Positions 44,429 to 54,508 of a stretch of DNA of 64,000 nt are shown in pieces. The position numbers were made by a program, and so were the translations under genes. Position 1 is the first letter of the stretch; every line of letters starts with the position of its first letter. Source of the DNA: Desulfurococcaceae archaeon (lineage in GTDB: Archaea; Thermoproteota; Thermoprotei_A; Sulfolobales; Ignisphaeraceae). The notes beneath the pieces were generated by a model. The model saw only the letters and a list, made by a program, of their open reading frames with translations, was not told where the DNA came from and ran no database searches. Location: the NCBI GenBank assembly GCA_020832925.1, contig JAJHRF010000003.1:1-64000 (forward strand), given 5' to 3'.

Positions 44429-45076
44429 TCAAAGTATGTTAAGCTCTAAAAGCGTTAAAAAGAAAGCTTCTTCAGCTATTCTTTCATTCTCAGCAAACAC
44501 GGTAATAATTGCATCAAAATTTTTACCTCCAAGTATATCCCTTAATTTCCTTAACGATGGGAACACGTTTTCGTTTAAATCTTCACAGGGAGGTATATAT
44601 ACTTTGTCACCTAGTATATAAGCAATTATAGCAGCTTTTGCTTTGTACCTGATTAAAGTATCACGAAGATACGAAACATCAAACCTCTTTAGTAACGCAA
44701 ATCCATTCCTTAGCAAGAAGCAGTATGCTTTATTATAGAGTAGAAGAGATTTTTCCAGAATAGATGTTACGTCTCCTCCAAAGTTAACAAGTTTAAGCAA
44801 CTTTTCAACAAAGGCTTGACCATAAGGTGTTAATATGCATCCAGCAACCGAGTCTATCTCAATAAGATTCATTCTCCTTAATCGATTAACTAATGTTCTA
44901 ACAGAGGTAACACTTATACCTAAATGTTTTGACAATAATTGACGTCCCAAAGGTCCCTTCTCATAAAGTATAAGCAGAGTTTTTAAAACATGATATTCAT
45001 TAAACGTAGGTTTAACTCCCCTAATAGGTAGCACTATCTTAGTTACAACTTCTTTGATTATCGGGTTGACGTACAT
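44429..45076 (-). CDS. winged-helix regulator with DUF4443-like domain
   Basis: 215 residues. The N-terminal winged helix (about 25-85) reads YHVLKTLLILYEKGPLGRQL, LSKHLGISVTSVRTLVNRLR and IDSVAGCILTPYGQ. The C-terminal half (about 100-215: LLRNGFALLKRFDVSYLRDT, AAIIAYILGDKVYIPP, FDAIITVFAENERIAEEAFF) resembles the archaeal DUF4443 ligand-binding domain found with such winged helices. It lies 45 bases upstream of the HMG-CoA reductase on the same strand, so it may act on that gene or be co-expressed with it. Confidence 0.7.
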   Translation of the reverse strand: MYVNPIIKEVVTKIVLPIRGVKPTFNEYHVLKTLLILYEKGPLGRQLLSKHLGISVTSVRTLVNRLRRMNLIEIDSVAGCILTPYGQAFVEKLLKLVNFGGDVTSILEKSLLLYNKAYCFLLRNGFALLKRFDVSYLRDTLIRYKAKAAIIAYILGDKVYIPPCEDLNENVFPSLRKLRDILGGKNFDAIITVFAENERIAEEAFFLTLLELNIL

Positions 45077-45136
45077 TATCTTAGCCTTAACATCTCAGTG
45101 ATTTCGTATTTTATATAGAGGCGCATAATTAAGCTC

Positions 45137-45646
45137 TTACTCCATATCTAAATCATTTATATTAGTGAGACTTTTATTCGTGCTTATATCAACAAATTTT
45201 AGATGCATTGACGAAAGGATTCTCAAAACCTTTTCGATGTATATATTAACGCTTTTCTCGTCTATATTCAACGATTTAAGTTTCTGAAAAATAATCCTTT
45301 CCACGATGTGATAATGTTTGTAAGTTTCATTAAGTTTCTTCCACGGTATACCTGTCAATGCTTTAACCAACCTATCATCAATTGGTATAACTCCTTTCAA
45401 CATTAAAAATGCTATTATCGGATACCCGATATAACCTCGCAACTTCGTGCCATTATCATCGCTATACACAGACCTTGTACTGAGATCAACATAAACATGA
45501 TATTTACGTGTACCATCGGATGATATCACATAAGCATCTTTATCGCTAAAAACCTTTATCCTCTGATCCCCTATACATCCTAAAGCTTCAAGTATTTTTA
45601 TCCGTGGTGGTAATTTTAACTCTTTATCAAGGTTGCGAAAGTTCAT
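45137..45646 (-). CDS. conserved crenarchaeal hypothetical protein
   Basis: 169 residues, soluble. Conserved-looking core: RIKILEALGCIGDQRIKVFS, AYVISSDGTRKYHVYVD, and RGYIGYPIIAFLMLKGVIPI, followed by a helical end. I recall related crenarchaeal proteins with the SSDGxRxYxVxV and RGYxGYPIIxFLM patterns, but no assigned function. It starts with ATG after a short intergenic stretch and leads the DUF4443 and HMG-CoA reductase genes, all on the same strand with small gaps. Confidence 0.6.
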   Translation of the reverse strand: MNFRNLDKELKLPPRIKILEALGCIGDQRIKVFSDKDAYVISSDGTRKYHVYVDLSTRSVYSDDNGTKLRGYIGYPIIAFLMLKGVIPIDDRLVKALTGIPWKKLNETYKHYHIVERIIFQKLKSLNIDEKSVNIYIEKVLRILSSMHLKFVDISTNKSLTNINDLDME

Positions 45647-45792
45647 GATGAGCCCTCTAAAATTCCCTAAGTTTATACTATATATTAGCTCTTAACATAA
45701 TGAAAGTAAAGATTTTGAATACAATAAAGCGAAATAAGCTTATTAAGAAGCTGACACTAGATATTCTTAGCTAATATTTGGCATCCAGATCT

Positions 45793-45885
45793 GGGCCCGT
45801 AGCTCAGCCCGGTAGAGCGGCGGGCTCTTAACCCGTAGACCGCAAAGGGCGGAAGTCCCGGGTTCAAATCCCGGCGGGCCCGCCA
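45793..45885 (+). tRNA. tRNA-Lys (CUU) with a 16-nt insertion in the variable loop; CCA encoded
   Basis: Acceptor GGGCCCG/CGGGCCC, D arm GCTC/GAGC, anticodon stem GCGGG/CCCGT with loop CTCTTAA (anticodon CTT), T arm CCGGG/CCCGG with TTCAAAT, discriminator G at 45882, then CCA 45883-45885. After the anticodon stem the sequence is AG, then ACCGCAAAGGGCGGAA (45839-45854), then GTC. Removing those 16 nt leaves the normal variable loop AGGTC. A non-canonical archaeal tRNA intron at about position 45/46 explains this best. Confidence 0.9.
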
Positions 45886-46029
45886 CAACATCTACACATC
45901 TTTGTATCGCATTCTCTATTAAATTTTCAATTCATGTAAAATAGAATTCATAATTAGATCTGAGCATGAAGATTAGAAAAGATGTAGAAGTGATGTAATC
46001 TAAAATAAATTCGATTAAAATATTGTTTA

Positions 46030-48246
46030 TTATGGAGATAGGAAATCTTCAGCTCTTGGTGGTTCAGGCTTTAAACCTTTTCTTTGACGTATTTTTCTTA
46101 CAAGATCCGGTAATAGTGATTCTGGAACAGGCATCCATCCAGCAAATTCCGTACCCCAGAAGGCTCTCCCTGCACTAGCACCTCTTAATTCGTTAGCTAA
46201 ATCTATAGATTCGCTTACAGGGATTTCGCATAAAACTTTCACTATGTTTCCAGCCATATGAAGTACATTAAGTATTTTCCCTCTTCTTCTGGTTATTACA
46301 GATGATATAGGTCCTAAGTAATCTATAGGTACTTTTATTTCAAGTTTCTGGATAGGCTCTAATAATGTTGGTCTAGACATTAGCATGCCGGCGAATATAG
46401 GATTCCTAACAGCAGGATATATTTGAGCTGGACCTCTATGAGCTGGATCCTCATGAATAACAGCATCGTGCAGTACAACTTTCAATCCTCGTACAGGTTC
46501 AGCAGCTAGCGGACCCTCTCTCATTGCAATTCTGAAGCCTTGGATAATAGTATCCTTAACCTCTCTGAGATACTGTATACCTGATGTTAAATCGATGAAC
46601 ACATTTATGTTTTCATCTATAGCCCATATCCTCCTAGCTTCATCATAATCCCAACCAGCTTCATCTCTTAAGATTTTGGCTCGTTTATACGGATCCATAT
46701 CTTCCGTAATTATACCTTGTTGTATTAACTTTACGGTTTCCTCATTTAGAGGTTCAACACTTATATATAGTTTGTTATGCTTATTTGGAGACTTTCCTTC
46801 GATAACAGGGCTTTTAGCTCTGATCGTTTCTCTGTATACTACAGTAGGAGGTGAAGTTTCAACCTCTAACCCAAACCTCTCCTTGAGTAACGTTAGTACT
46901 ATCTCAAGGTGTAAATGACCCATACCAGATATTAAGTACTCACCTGTTTCCTCATTAATCTTAACAATTAGATTGGGATCTTCAATACTCATTTTCTTTA
47001 AAGCATCGATAAGTTTTGTTAAATCTGTTGTTTTCTTAGGTATGACAGCCATGGTTACAACAGGTTCTGATACATATCTAAGTCTCTCGAAAGGTGTTAT
47101 AGAGTCCTTGAGTTTAGGATCAATAACAGTTTCACCAGCTCTTGCTAGGTCAGGACCTAATACTGCTGCTACATTTCCTGCAAGTATACGATCTACAACT
47201 TCTCTGTATGGACCCATGTATAGACCTACTTGTAATACTTTCTGTGTTGTACGTGCATTAACCAGATATACCTCCTGCCCGCTGAAGACTGTACCTGAAA
47301 ATACTCTACCAGTTGCTACAAACCCTGCATGGGGATCCCATCTCATATCGCATACAAAGAATACTAAAGGACCATCAGGATCCGCCTCCATTAACGCCTT
47401 ACCTATATCGGTGTTGATGTCTCCTCTCCATATTTTCGGAATTCTATATCTTTGAGCTTCCCTGGGATTCGGTATAAATTTTACAACCATATCAAGTAAA
47501 GCTTCATGTAACGGTATTTTCTTCTTTAACTCCTCTAAAGCTTGTTTATCACCAGAGCGGTATACCTCAATTATATCATCGATTTTGACACCCTTCTTTC
47601 TACTCATAGGGACCGTTAACCCTATGGCATCTTTAGCGCAACCGAATGCAACCATCCCTTGTGCAGGGTCAAGTAGCCATTTCTTCCTAAATTCTGGTTC
47701 AGCATATGTTTCGATAAGTGAATTAACTTCTCTTATTATCTCTATAAATCTCTGTTTTATTTCGTCAGAACCCATACGCAGTTCTTTGATAAGCCTATCG
47801 ATTTTGTTTATGAATAGGAGAGGTCTAACTCTTTCTTCTAAAGCTTGTCTTAGTACTGTTTCTGTCTGGGTCATAACGCCTTCAACAGCGTCTACTACAA
47901 CAATAGCGCCATCTATCATTCTTAAACTTCTAGTTACTTTTCCGGTAAAATCTACATGTCCTGGTGTATCAACTAGATTTATTACATAAGGTTTTCCTTC
48001 GTATTCGTGGTACAGACTAATATTGGCTGCTTTAACGGTCATTTGGCGTTTTTGTTCTATGTCTAAGAAATCCATAGCTAATACTTGGCCTGCTAATCTT
48101 GGTGAAATTATTCCTGCAGCCGCTAGTAAGCTATCGGTTGTAGTAGTTTTTCCGTGGTCTACATGAGCTATTATACCTACGTTTCTTATTTGCTCTATGT
48201 TACTCATGATTTTAAGTACTTGTTCAACTGTTTTAACGTACCTCAT
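46030..48246 (-). CDS. fusA: translation elongation factor 2
   Basis: 738 residues, full length. Motifs: G1 AHVDHGKTT (about 27-35), G3 DTPGHVDF, G4 NKIDR, and domains II-V. The diphthamide loop region [20 protein letters not shown] carries the modified His, and the C-terminal [20 protein letters not shown] end is typical. The ATG at 48246 gives the usual crenarchaeal start ([13 protein letters not shown]). It moves tRNA and mRNA through the ribosome with GTP. It is downstream of the XPF-type gene, 43 bases away on the same strand, with its own possible promoter. Confidence 0.97.
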   Translation of the reverse strand: MRYVKTVEQVLKIMSNIEQIRNVGIIAHVDHGKTTTTDSLLAAAGIISPRLAGQVLAMDFLDIEQKRQMTVKAANISLYHEYEGKPYVINLVDTPGHVDFTGKVTRSLRMIDGAIVVVDAVEGVMTQTETVLRQALEERVRPLLFINKIDRLIKELRMGSDEIKQRFIEIIREVNSLIETYAEPEFRKKWLLDPAQGMVAFGCAKDAIGLTVPMSRKKGVKIDDIIEVYRSGDKQALEELKKKIPLHEALLDMVVKFIPNPREAQRYRIPKIWRGDINTDIGKALMEADPDGPLVFFVCDMRWDPHAGFVATGRVFSGTVFSGQEVYLVNARTTQKVLQVGLYMGPYREVVDRILAGNVAAVLGPDLARAGETVIDPKLKDSITPFERLRYVSEPVVTMAVIPKKTTDLTKLIDALKKMSIEDPNLIVKINEETGEYLISGMGHLHLEIVLTLLKERFGLEVETSPPTVVYRETIRAKSPVIEGKSPNKHNKLYISVEPLNEETVKLIQQGIITEDMDPYKRAKILRDEAGWDYDEARRIWAIDENINVFIDLTSGIQYLREVKDTIIQGFRIAMREGPLAAEPVRGLKVVLHDAVIHEDPAHRGPAQIYPAVRNPIFAGMLMSRPTLLEPIQKLEIKVPIDYLGPISSVITRRRGKILNVLHMAGNIVKVLCEIPVSESIDLANELRGASAGRAFWGTEFAGWMPVPESLLPDLVRKIRQRKGLKPEPPRAEDFLSP

Positions 48247-48289
48247 TGTAGTACCTACCTTATCTACAACCTTTATTCTTTAGAGTTTA

Positions 48290-49048
48290 TTAATCTTGAT
48301 GATTATTAGATGGGGGCAAATCCGCTTTTTGCTTTTTATCCGCCGATACGTAATCTAGAATGTTTTTCTGTACATCTGTTGTATAGGCTGAACTTGTTTT
48401 CGAAGAATATCTATACACAGCATGAATTATTTGATAGATTTCGGCTGCTTTTTGTTCTGTTAAACCCTCTATACGTGTAAGTTCATATAGAGATGCATTA
48501 CAGAAGGCATGTATAGATCCAAAATGTTCCAGTATTCTCTGTGTTATCTTGGGACCTATGTGAGGAAAACACTGAAGTATAAATTTCTGCCACTCCACTA
48601 TGTTATTCGCCTTGGGTTTCCTAGGTGTGGAGGTCGTAGGAATAGTGTGCGGTTTATAGTAGCTTAACCTTTTTATCAATTCAGCAGTTTCTTCCTCATT
48701 TCTGGTGTAAAGGATAGCGACACCCAGATCCAATGTTATAGTTATATACGATCCCCAGACAGCGTTTTTATGAATTTTCCTCTCTTTCAATGCTTTATAG
48801 ATATTTCCTTCAATAATTAGAACAACTTTATCGTACCTCTCCTTCAACTTACTTAACTGGGTGAAAAGTCTTCCATCAATTATAGAGTTAAGGTAATCAT
48901 TAGCTGTTTTCCGCTCAATACCAAGCACATTATCTATAACGTAATCCCCTACATCAAGCATTTTGAAGAGAATTGTAACACCTTTTGCTGCAAGGTATTG
49001 AGGAACCTTCGAATTCTTTTCACGTTCGTCAACATAAACAACGGTTAT
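48290..49048 (-). CDS. xpf: XPF/Mus81-type structure-specific endonuclease without canonical start codon
   Basis: The ATG at 48961 would give 223 residues but cut off the conserved N-terminus. Upstream, the same frame reads VVYVDEREKNSKVPQYLAAK and GVTILFKMLDVGDYV, which is the normal XPF nuclease start with its Asp-Glu-Arg-Glu motif; the second motif IERKTANDYLNSI follows. The frame begins right after TAA 49049-49051 and offers only ATA (49048) or GTT codons as starts. The C-terminal half has tandem helix-hairpin-helix motifs (FPHIGPKITQRILEHFGSIH). The protein acts on branched DNA, normally with PCNA. Confidence 0.75.
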   Translation of the reverse strand: MTVVYVDEREKNSKVPQYLAAKGVTILFKMLDVGDYVIDNVLGIERKTANDYLNSIIDGRLFTQLSKLKERYDKVVLIIEGNIYKALKERKIHKNAVWGSYITITLDLGVAILYTRNEEETAELIKRLSYYKPHTIPTTSTPRKPKANNIVEWQKFILQCFPHIGPKITQRILEHFGSIHAFCNASLYELTRIEGLTEQKAAEIYQIIHAVYRYSSKTSSAYTTDVQKNILDYVSADKKQKADLPPSNNHQD

Positions 49049-49053
49049 TTATA

Positions 49054-50187
49054 TCACCCTTCAAGTACTTTTTCCTCTTCCAACTCAACAATCTTACCTT
49101 TTACTAAGTTACTTAAGATCTTTAAGAGTTCTGCCAATACAATATTCACGTCAGACACATTTATAATAGCTCCACCAGCACTTTTATGTCCACCGCCGCC
49201 GCCACCGTATTTCTGTATCAATTGTTTCAAAATATCGTTATATATGTCGATACCTCGAAATATTTCGGGATCTTCACGTGTTCTATATATAACTCGGGTT
49301 GCGTGTAGAGATTCTTCCTCGGAAACAACGAAAGCTATATCGTAACCAACACTAATCATCGCAGATGCACACTCAGATTCATAAGCACCTACTTCTGAAA
49401 ACCCTATGTAAATATCATGGTCATTTAAAGTAACTTTAAAACCTCTATGCCTAAGAATACATTTTATCTTAGCTATCTTAGCATGTGGAGGTCTTGACAC
49501 TGTTATAAGGCGTTTCGCGTTTTGGTAATCAGCTCCAAGCTCTAAAATTTCTGATACACATCTAAAAGCTGAAGACGTACCTCGTGCAAAATGACCTGTA
49601 TCCCATAGTATTCCTGTAATCAAAATTTCTAAAAACTCTTTAGGAATAGAAATAGAGAACCTCTTTACTATATCGAAGATTATTTCAGAAGTAGAAGAAA
49701 CGTCGAAGCGGATCAGTAATAACATACTTTCAGCTGATACAGATGTATATTCATGGAAAGCGTGATGATCTATTACGACGATTTTGTTACATTGATTGAT
49801 ATAATTCTTGAGACTCTTTATCTGTTCAATGGAAGCTACATCAATCAAAATACATAACGAATTCTCTTTGAATATATTGGAAACAACTCTTTTTATTACG
49901 GTAATGTTGACGTTGTTTTTTGAACAAATTTCTAAAATTTTTCTACACTCTAAACCAATACCTTCAGGTACTATTACATTAACTTCAAGACCTTCTTTTA
50001 ATTTTTGAATTAGGTAAGCTATAATACAAGAAGAAGCTAAAGCATCGGGATCAGCATTTGCATGAGGAATTATGATAATATTGTTAGAACTTAGTATTAG
50101 TTTCCTCAGTTTTTCTAAATTTTGAAGCCAAGTACTGTCTAGCTCTTTCAAACACATGTCGTAACACCTGATCAAGTATTTTTTCAA
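49054..50187 (-). CDS. DHH-DHHA1 family phosphoesterase (RecJ/Cdc45-like)
   Basis: 377 residues at most; the start is uncertain because the first about 35 codons overlap the DUF3194 gene. ATG 50157 (Met11) is a likely alternative. DHH motifs: PHANADPDALAS (about 41-52), LIDVAS (about 115) and VIDHHAFH (about 139). GILWDTGHFARG provides a further Asp, and the DHHA1 end is KYGGGGGGHKSAGGAI. Archaeal relatives include the GINS-associated nuclease and oligonucleotide phosphatases; this one is not assigned. It follows DUF3194 and prefoldin beta, a conserved order. Confidence 0.82.
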   Translation of the reverse strand: MKKYLIRCYDMCLKELDSTWLQNLEKLRKLILSSNNIIIIPHANADPDALASSCIIAYLIQKLKEGLEVNVIVPEGIGLECRKILEICSKNNVNITVIKRVVSNIFKENSLCILIDVASIEQIKSLKNYINQCNKIVVIDHHAFHEYTSVSAESMLLLIRFDVSSTSEIIFDIVKRFSISIPKEFLEILITGILWDTGHFARGTSSAFRCVSEILELGADYQNAKRLITVSRPPHAKIAKIKCILRHRGFKVTLNDHDIYIGFSEVGAYESECASAMISVGYDIAFVVSEEESLHATRVIYRTREDPEIFRGIDIYNDILKQLIQKYGGGGGGHKSAGGAIINVSDVNIVLAELLKILSNLVKGKIVELEEEKVLEG

Positions 50188-50437
50188 GGCTGATCTGCGG
50201 CGTTATGTATGAGTCTACCTCTAGGTTTATAGCTATCTTAATAATGTCATTGTTTATCTCTATACTTATAGTAGATACATAGCCTATCACCTTTTCACTT
50301 AATAGCTTACCAATTTCATCTTTAATACATTGTTCTAAAAACTGGGCTATCTCTTCTAAATCTTTATCACTAATATTCTTTAAATCAAGACCTATTTCCT
50401 CAACATCAACAGTTTTCGATTTTATATTTCGAGCCAT
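50084..50437 (-). CDS. DUF3194 family protein
   Basis: 117 residues. Helix, then strands (SEKVIGYVSTISIEINNDII), then a long helix (ISLEKILDQVLRHVFERARQ): a small alpha-beta fold known from the uncharacterised archaeal DUF3194 proteins that lie beside prefoldin beta. The family identification depends mainly on this position between prefoldin beta and the DHH gene. The end overlaps the start of the DHH frame by about 100 bases unless the DHH start is later. The start is ATG. Confidence 0.7.
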   Translation of the reverse strand: MARNIKSKTVDVEEIGLDLKNISDKDLEEIAQFLEQCIKDEIGKLLSEKVIGYVSTISIEINNDIIKIAINLEVDSYITPQISLEKILDQVLRHVFERARQYLASKFRKTEETNTKF

Positions 50438-50567
50438 ATCTATTCAGTGTTCTCTGTCTATGTTTTCACATATATAAAATATAATAGAAGTGAAACATAT
50501 TTTGTAATTTACATATCTTTATTTTCAAAATACAATGGTAATTGTATTGCATCCCTTAAGCACTATG

Positions 50568-50927
50568 TTAAGATTTCTTATAGGTTAATGATATATATTC
50601 GCTTAGCTTACTTTGTATTTCTGATAATTGTTGTCGTAGTAGGGATTCTTGCCTAGATAAAGTCTTCAACCTTAGTTCGAGAAGCTCTTTTCTTTCATTA
50701 AGCTCCTTCTCTGCTGTTTCTTTATTGATCTTGATTAGAAGATGTCCTGAAGCTCTGTATATTTCTGCATCATTCGGAACGTTCTTTAATACCTCTAAAG
50801 CTCTATTGATCTCCCTTAACTCTTGTTCTAATACGCTTTTCTCAGCTATTAACTGATTTAATTGAGCTTGTATTTGTTGATATCTTATAGCTTGTTGTTG
50901 GATTTCAGGTGGAACTCTTTCTGCCAT
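50568..50927 (-). CDS. pfdB: prefoldin beta subunit
   Basis: 119 residues from ATG 50927, preceded by GGGTG; the in-frame TTG at 50939 is less likely. Two long amphipathic helices (about 5-45 and 75-115) flank a beta-hairpin region (ALEVLKNVPNDAEIYRASGH, LLIKINKETAEKEL), which is the prefoldin beta pattern. The subunit joins alpha in a hexameric jellyfish-shaped holdase that passes unfolded proteins to the thermosome. Confidence 0.92.
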   Translation of the reverse strand: MAERVPPEIQQQAIRYQQIQAQLNQLIAEKSVLEQELREINRALEVLKNVPNDAEIYRASGHLLIKINKETAEKELNERKELLELRLKTLSRQESLLRQQLSEIQSKLSEYISLTYKKS

Positions 50928-50988
50928 ACAAACACCCAAAACATATTGTTATAAGTTTAAGATTATTAAGTATCTATGAATTTTATTC

Positions 50989-51306
50989 TCATGTTATAGG
51001 TATTAGGTTTTCACCATTTTTAAGCTCTATAAACTTACGTAGGACGTTGATAGTGGTTACCGAGGTATTTACTAAGTACAAGATCGAGTTAATGATAGCT
51101 CTTAGCTGAGATAGCGAAGAAGTAGATATTGATATAACGATGCAACTTCTTGCGACGTCTATGTCTAAGATAATGTTTGTCCTCTTACTATCTATAGGCA
51201 TCACTATTTCAGGGCGTATACTTTCAAGAACTATATCGAAATTTTCGGCTTCAAGATGTGTAAAGCATATTTTCACACAGCTTTTGTATATATTTTCGCT
51301 TTGCAT
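50989..51306 (-). CDS. pcc1: KEOPS complex subunit Pcc1
   Basis: 105 residues. The core ESIRPEIVMPIDSKRTNIIL, followed by CIVISISTSSLSQLRAIINS and ILYLVNTS, matches Pcc1, whose ESLxPE...R and SLRAxxNS motifs are characteristic. Pcc1 dimerises in the KEOPS complex that makes the t6A modification of ANN-decoding tRNAs. The start overlaps the end of the Brix gene by 34 bases, as expected for this conserved L37Ae-Brix-Pcc1-prefoldin run. Confidence 0.85.
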   Translation of the reverse strand: MQSENIYKSCVKICFTHLEAENFDIVLESIRPEIVMPIDSKRTNIILDIDVARSCIVISISTSSLSQLRAIINSILYLVNTSVTTINVLRKFIELKNGENLIPIT

Positions 51307-51872
51307 ATTCTTATCACAGGTCCCACAATTTCGTTCTTGAAATTCTTAAATATTATTTCGTATAAGGGTATCGTTATAGGATGTTTTTCCTTAAAGTATT
51401 TCCTTACATCAATCAAAATCGGCATTTGGAGAGACTTCAGGTTTATTTCGGGTACTTCGTCGCATACCTTTATATTAAAGCTCCTTAACAAACATTCGGC
51501 CACTTCTTCATTATCGATTAAAGCTAATGCAGAGCTTAATATTAATAGCTGGTTTGGTTTCGATTTAGGATTTATCTTGGGTTGGGTTTTACGAATAGAA
51601 AAGCTACATATATATAGTGTGCAAAGCTTAATTAAAGTCTTATTTATGGGATCTACTAGATATGTGTCTAGGTAGCCAGGATTTCCTTTCCTATTCCTAA
51701 CAACTATTACTTTATCTACATTGAAATCTATTGCCTGTAGAATTAATAAAGATAATGTGAGTTTACCTCGTCTTTGATACCGAGCGTTAGGGATGATAGG
51801 TACTAGATGCTTTATAAATCTACGAACAACAGGTGTAGGTCTTCGGCTAGTAGTTATAATAATCTTGCTCAT
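51273..51872 (-). CDS. Brix-domain ribosome-biogenesis protein
   Basis: 199 residues from ATG 51872 (an ATG one codon earlier is equally possible). The start (KIIITTSRRPTPVVRRFIKH, then IPNARYQRRGKLTLSLLILQ) is typical of archaeal Brix/IMP4-like proteins. The next part, VIVVRNRKGNPGYLDTYLVD, also fits, and the rest alternates strands and helices. Such proteins chaperone rRNA in ribosome assembly. It lies 15 bases after L37Ae and overlaps pcc1. The small RNA polymerase subunit RpoP, which often sits between L37Ae and Brix in archaea, is not present here. Confidence 0.85.
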   Translation of the reverse strand: MSKIIITTSRRPTPVVRRFIKHLVPIIPNARYQRRGKLTLSLLILQAIDFNVDKVIVVRNRKGNPGYLDTYLVDPINKTLIKLCTLYICSFSIRKTQPKINPKSKPNQLLILSSALALIDNEEVAECLLRSFNIKVCDEVPEINLKSLQMPILIDVRKYFKEKHPITIPLYEIIFKNFKNEIVGPVIRICKAKIYTKAV

Positions 51873-51887
51873 CACAAAGGGTTTACC

Positions 51888-52118
51888 TTATTTTTTCAGA
51901 GTCCATGGTGTGTATGCGGCACCCGCCCATTTAGCACCACACTTAGGACATTGCCAAATACCGAAAGCTATTCTCTTGAAAACCACGATATTTGAGCAGT
52001 ATGGGCATTGATATACAGCATAACGTCGTTCCATAACTTCTTTCCACTTCTTTCTAAGGCTAGAACCATATCTAGCTCCGAACCTTCCAGCTATTCCTAC
52101 AACTCTGGTTCTTCCCAT
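51888..52118 (-). CDS. rpl37ae: 50S ribosomal protein L37Ae
   Basis: 76 residues from ATG 52118 (GRTRVVGIAGRFGARYGSSL); the upstream in-frame ATG at 52127 adds three residues. The zinc ribbon QCPYCSNIVVFKRIAFGIWQ ending in CPKCGAKWAGAAYTPW has both CxxC pairs intact. It binds 23S rRNA. It is part of the exosome superoperon, about 80 bases after rrp42 and just before the Brix gene. Confidence 0.93.
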   Translation of the reverse strand: MGRTRVVGIAGRFGARYGSSLRKKWKEVMERRYAVYQCPYCSNIVVFKRIAFGIWQCPKCGAKWAGAAYTPWTLKK

Positions 52119-52199
52119 GAGCCTCACCTTATTTTATTAATACTTTTAACGAGATTACTAACTATGCTGTATATGTATTGACTAGGACAGTTTTAAAAA

Positions 52200-53045
52200 T
52201 TAACTTGAACTCCTAGATTTTTTTAGAATCGTTATCAGCTCTTCAGCCTTTGACATACTTAAACTTATGATTTCGTCCAACTCTTTTTCCGTTAAAGCAC
52301 CTAAACCCATTTTTTGCAATCCCACGATTCTTTTCTCTTCGTCTATTGATACAGCGATTCTGTGTTGAGCTAAGGATTCTTCTTCTGCTGTAGGATCTAT
52401 TACAAGAACATCGCCGATCTTATACGTTGTTACTGTAACTACATATTTATTGATAGGTAGAGGGCTTACTTTTTGATCCTTGTTCACTTTAACTATCCCT
52501 GTATGTTGATCAACGATTTCGAAGTAAGGTATATACGTATTGGATAGAGCAGCCATAGAGGCTAGCATAGATGCATCTACAATGTTACCGTCATAGTCCA
52601 GAATGTATATATCGAGCCATACAATCCACACCTTCTTACCCGGGATTATACATAGCTTATCTAATGGTATAGCCTTGGACTCTCTTATAGATCTGTCAAT
52701 AATTCGGGCAAGCTCTATGGCATTTTCATCTGGAGGTCCTGGCTCAAATGTTGGAGAGGCTGCAGGTATGTATTCAGCATTCACTACGATAGCTCCCTCA
52801 TCTGGTGTATCGGGGTAAGGCTGTCCTACTTCTAATTTAACACCTGCTAAAATCTGTGTATTACCTAAACGTACTAGTGCTGAACCTTCTGCTTTAGGTG
52901 CTACACCGTACACTATTTCTATTGGTCTATAGCTTGTTACAGGTCTTTTATCTATGTGATAGCCTCTTGATATGATATTCAGTATGGCATTATATTTTAT
53001 ACGTGGTATTAGTGGTTGTTCCATCGTTTTAGACAATCTGTTCAC
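52200..53045 (-). CDS. rrp42: exosome complex subunit Rrp42
   Basis: 281 residues, RNase PH fold. Motifs: [40 protein letters not shown], and [18 protein letters not shown]. The GRxDGR-type catalytic residues of Rrp41 are replaced, as expected for the non-catalytic partner. Rrp41 and Rrp42 form the hexameric ring that degrades RNA from the 3' end with phosphate. The start overlaps the end of rrp41 by 17 bases, implying coupled translation. Confidence 0.95.
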   Translation of the reverse strand: MNRLSKTMEQPLIPRIKYNAILNIISRGYHIDKRPVTSYRPIEIVYGVAPKAEGSALVRLGNTQILAGVKLEVGQPYPDTPDEGAIVVNAEYIPAASPTFEPGPPDENAIELARIIDRSIRESKAIPLDKLCIIPGKKVWIVWLDIYILDYDGNIVDASMLASMAALSNTYIPYFEIVDQHTGIVKVNKDQKVSPLPINKYVVTVTTYKIGDVLVIDPTAEEESLAQHRIAVSIDEEKRIVGLQKMGLGALTEKELDEIISLSMSKAEELITILKKSRSSS

Positions 53046-53763
53046 CTACCTCTACATACTTTTTACGAAGAGCCTCCTTTTGAAGTTCATATATCTGCTT
53101 TATACCTTTCATAGCTAAGGCTAGTGCTTGTTTGAATTCTTGAGGAGTTAAAACACCGTTGAGCTGTATCATTGTGATTTTATTTAAGCTTGGCATGGCT
53201 GCAACAGGCATATCTGCTTCTCCATACATATCCTCTATCTCGTTGATATCTAAAACCAAAACACCGTCAACCTTACCTACAGCCACACTAGCAACTAAGT
53301 CCAACATAGGTATACCTGCATCGGCTAACGCTAAAGCTGCCGCTGTTATGCCTGCTGTTCTAGTGCCACCATCAGCATTTATTACTTCAACAAAGATATC
53401 TATTGCTGTTCGAGGGTATTGATGAGATAATATGGCGGGTTCCAGAGCTTCTCTAATTACTTTTGATAACTCTATTTCCCTTCTACTTGGAGCAGGGCTT
53501 TTCCTCTCTGAGGTTGAAAATGATAACATTCTGTATCTACATCTTATGACAGCTCGATCTGGAAGCTCTTCGTATCTTGGCACTACCTCTCTAGGTCCGT
53601 AAACAGCTGCTATAACCTTGGTATTCCCGTATTCTACGTAAGCTGAACCATCAGCATTCTTAAGTATTCCAACATCAATTTTTATCGATCTTAATTCGTC
53701 TGGTAATCTATTGTCAATTCTTCTACCATTTTCATTTATAAGCTTAGGTTTACCCTGTTTCAT
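53029..53763 (-). CDS. rrp41: exosome complex exonuclease subunit Rrp41
   Basis: 244 residues, the catalytic RNase PH-type subunit. Motifs: [59 protein letters not shown], and [20 protein letters not shown] with the phosphate-binding and acidic residues. [19 protein letters not shown] completes the active site. The start overlaps rrp4 by 14 bases and the end overlaps rrp42. The start is ATG at 53763. Confidence 0.96.
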   Translation of the reverse strand: MKQGKPKLINENGRRIDNRLPDELRSIKIDVGILKNADGSAYVEYGNTKVIAAVYGPREVVPRYEELPDRAVIRCRYRMLSFSTSERKSPAPSRREIELSKVIREALEPAILSHQYPRTAIDIFVEVINADGGTRTAGITAAALALADAGIPMLDLVASVAVGKVDGVLVLDINEIEDMYGEADMPVAAMPSLNKITMIQLNGVLTPQEFKQALALAMKGIKQIYELQKEALRKKYVEVGEQIV

Positions 53764-54508
53764 GTTTGATCAACCCCCTCTTAACTTTCTCTTCTATAAT
53801 AAAAGACCTGATCCTCTCAGTTAGACCTAGAGTATGTGATTCACGTTCAATTTTCTTTATCGCAAGTACAGCTATGTATTCGTATTCTGGGTTCGGACAT
53901 CGAAGAATTATTCTACCATTAATTCCGACTATAATTTTACACTGAGTTAGCTCTTCCAGCATAGTTATCATTGAACGTTTTCTACCTATAACTCTAGGTA
54001 CCTTGGATGGGTCTAGTTCTATCAAAGATCCATCTACAACTTTACCTAAATCTTTATCTTGAGTTGTTAATACAGGATTTCTAGTTCGATCGAATTGTAC
54101 AACTTTTGCTAAAATAACGTCACCTACGTCTAGGTATTTCCTTATATTCTCTGTAGCGGGGTTGAAAGGTCTACCTAAATAATCAGATGCATTCAGAATA
54201 GCGTAGTAAGGAGAATTAATGTCTATAATCCATGAGGTTACAGAGACATCTCTAACTATACCTACAACGATATCTCCTTCCTTAGGTATGTACTTAAACT
54301 TTAGTGGTATTAATCTATACCTTATCTTATCCCCGATTTCCTCGATATCTAGTAACGATATCACAGTCACAATGTTTACATCTTTGTCTTTGTAAAGATA
54401 ACCGTATGGATCCGCTATTTCACCTGAAGATGGTGGTGTCACTATATCTCCTGGTAATGTTATTATTCTCTTCAATATGTTCGGTGTAGTAGAATTAGAT
54501 TTGCTCAT
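53750..54508 (-). CDS. rrp4: exosome complex RNA-binding subunit Rrp4
   Basis: 252 residues in the usual three-part layout. The N-terminal domain (about 10-70) has [20 protein letters not shown]. The S1 domain (about 78-155) includes [20 protein letters not shown] and [20 protein letters not shown]. The KH domain (about 160-235) includes [15 protein letters not shown] and [13 protein letters not shown]. Rrp4 caps the Rrp41/Rrp42 ring and guides substrate RNA. The start overlaps the SBDS gene by 14 bases. Confidence 0.95.
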   Translation of the reverse strand: MSKSNSTTPNILKRIITLPGDIVTPPSSGEIADPYGYLYKDKDVNIVTVISLLDIEEIGDKIRYRLIPLKFKYIPKEGDIVVGIVRDVSVTSWIIDINSPYYAILNASDYLGRPFNPATENIRKYLDVGDVILAKVVQFDRTRNPVLTTQDKDLGKVVDGSLIELDPSKVPRVIGRKRSMITMLEELTQCKIIVGINGRIILRCPNPEYEYIAVLAIKKIERESHTLGLTERIRSFIIEEKVKRGLIKHETG

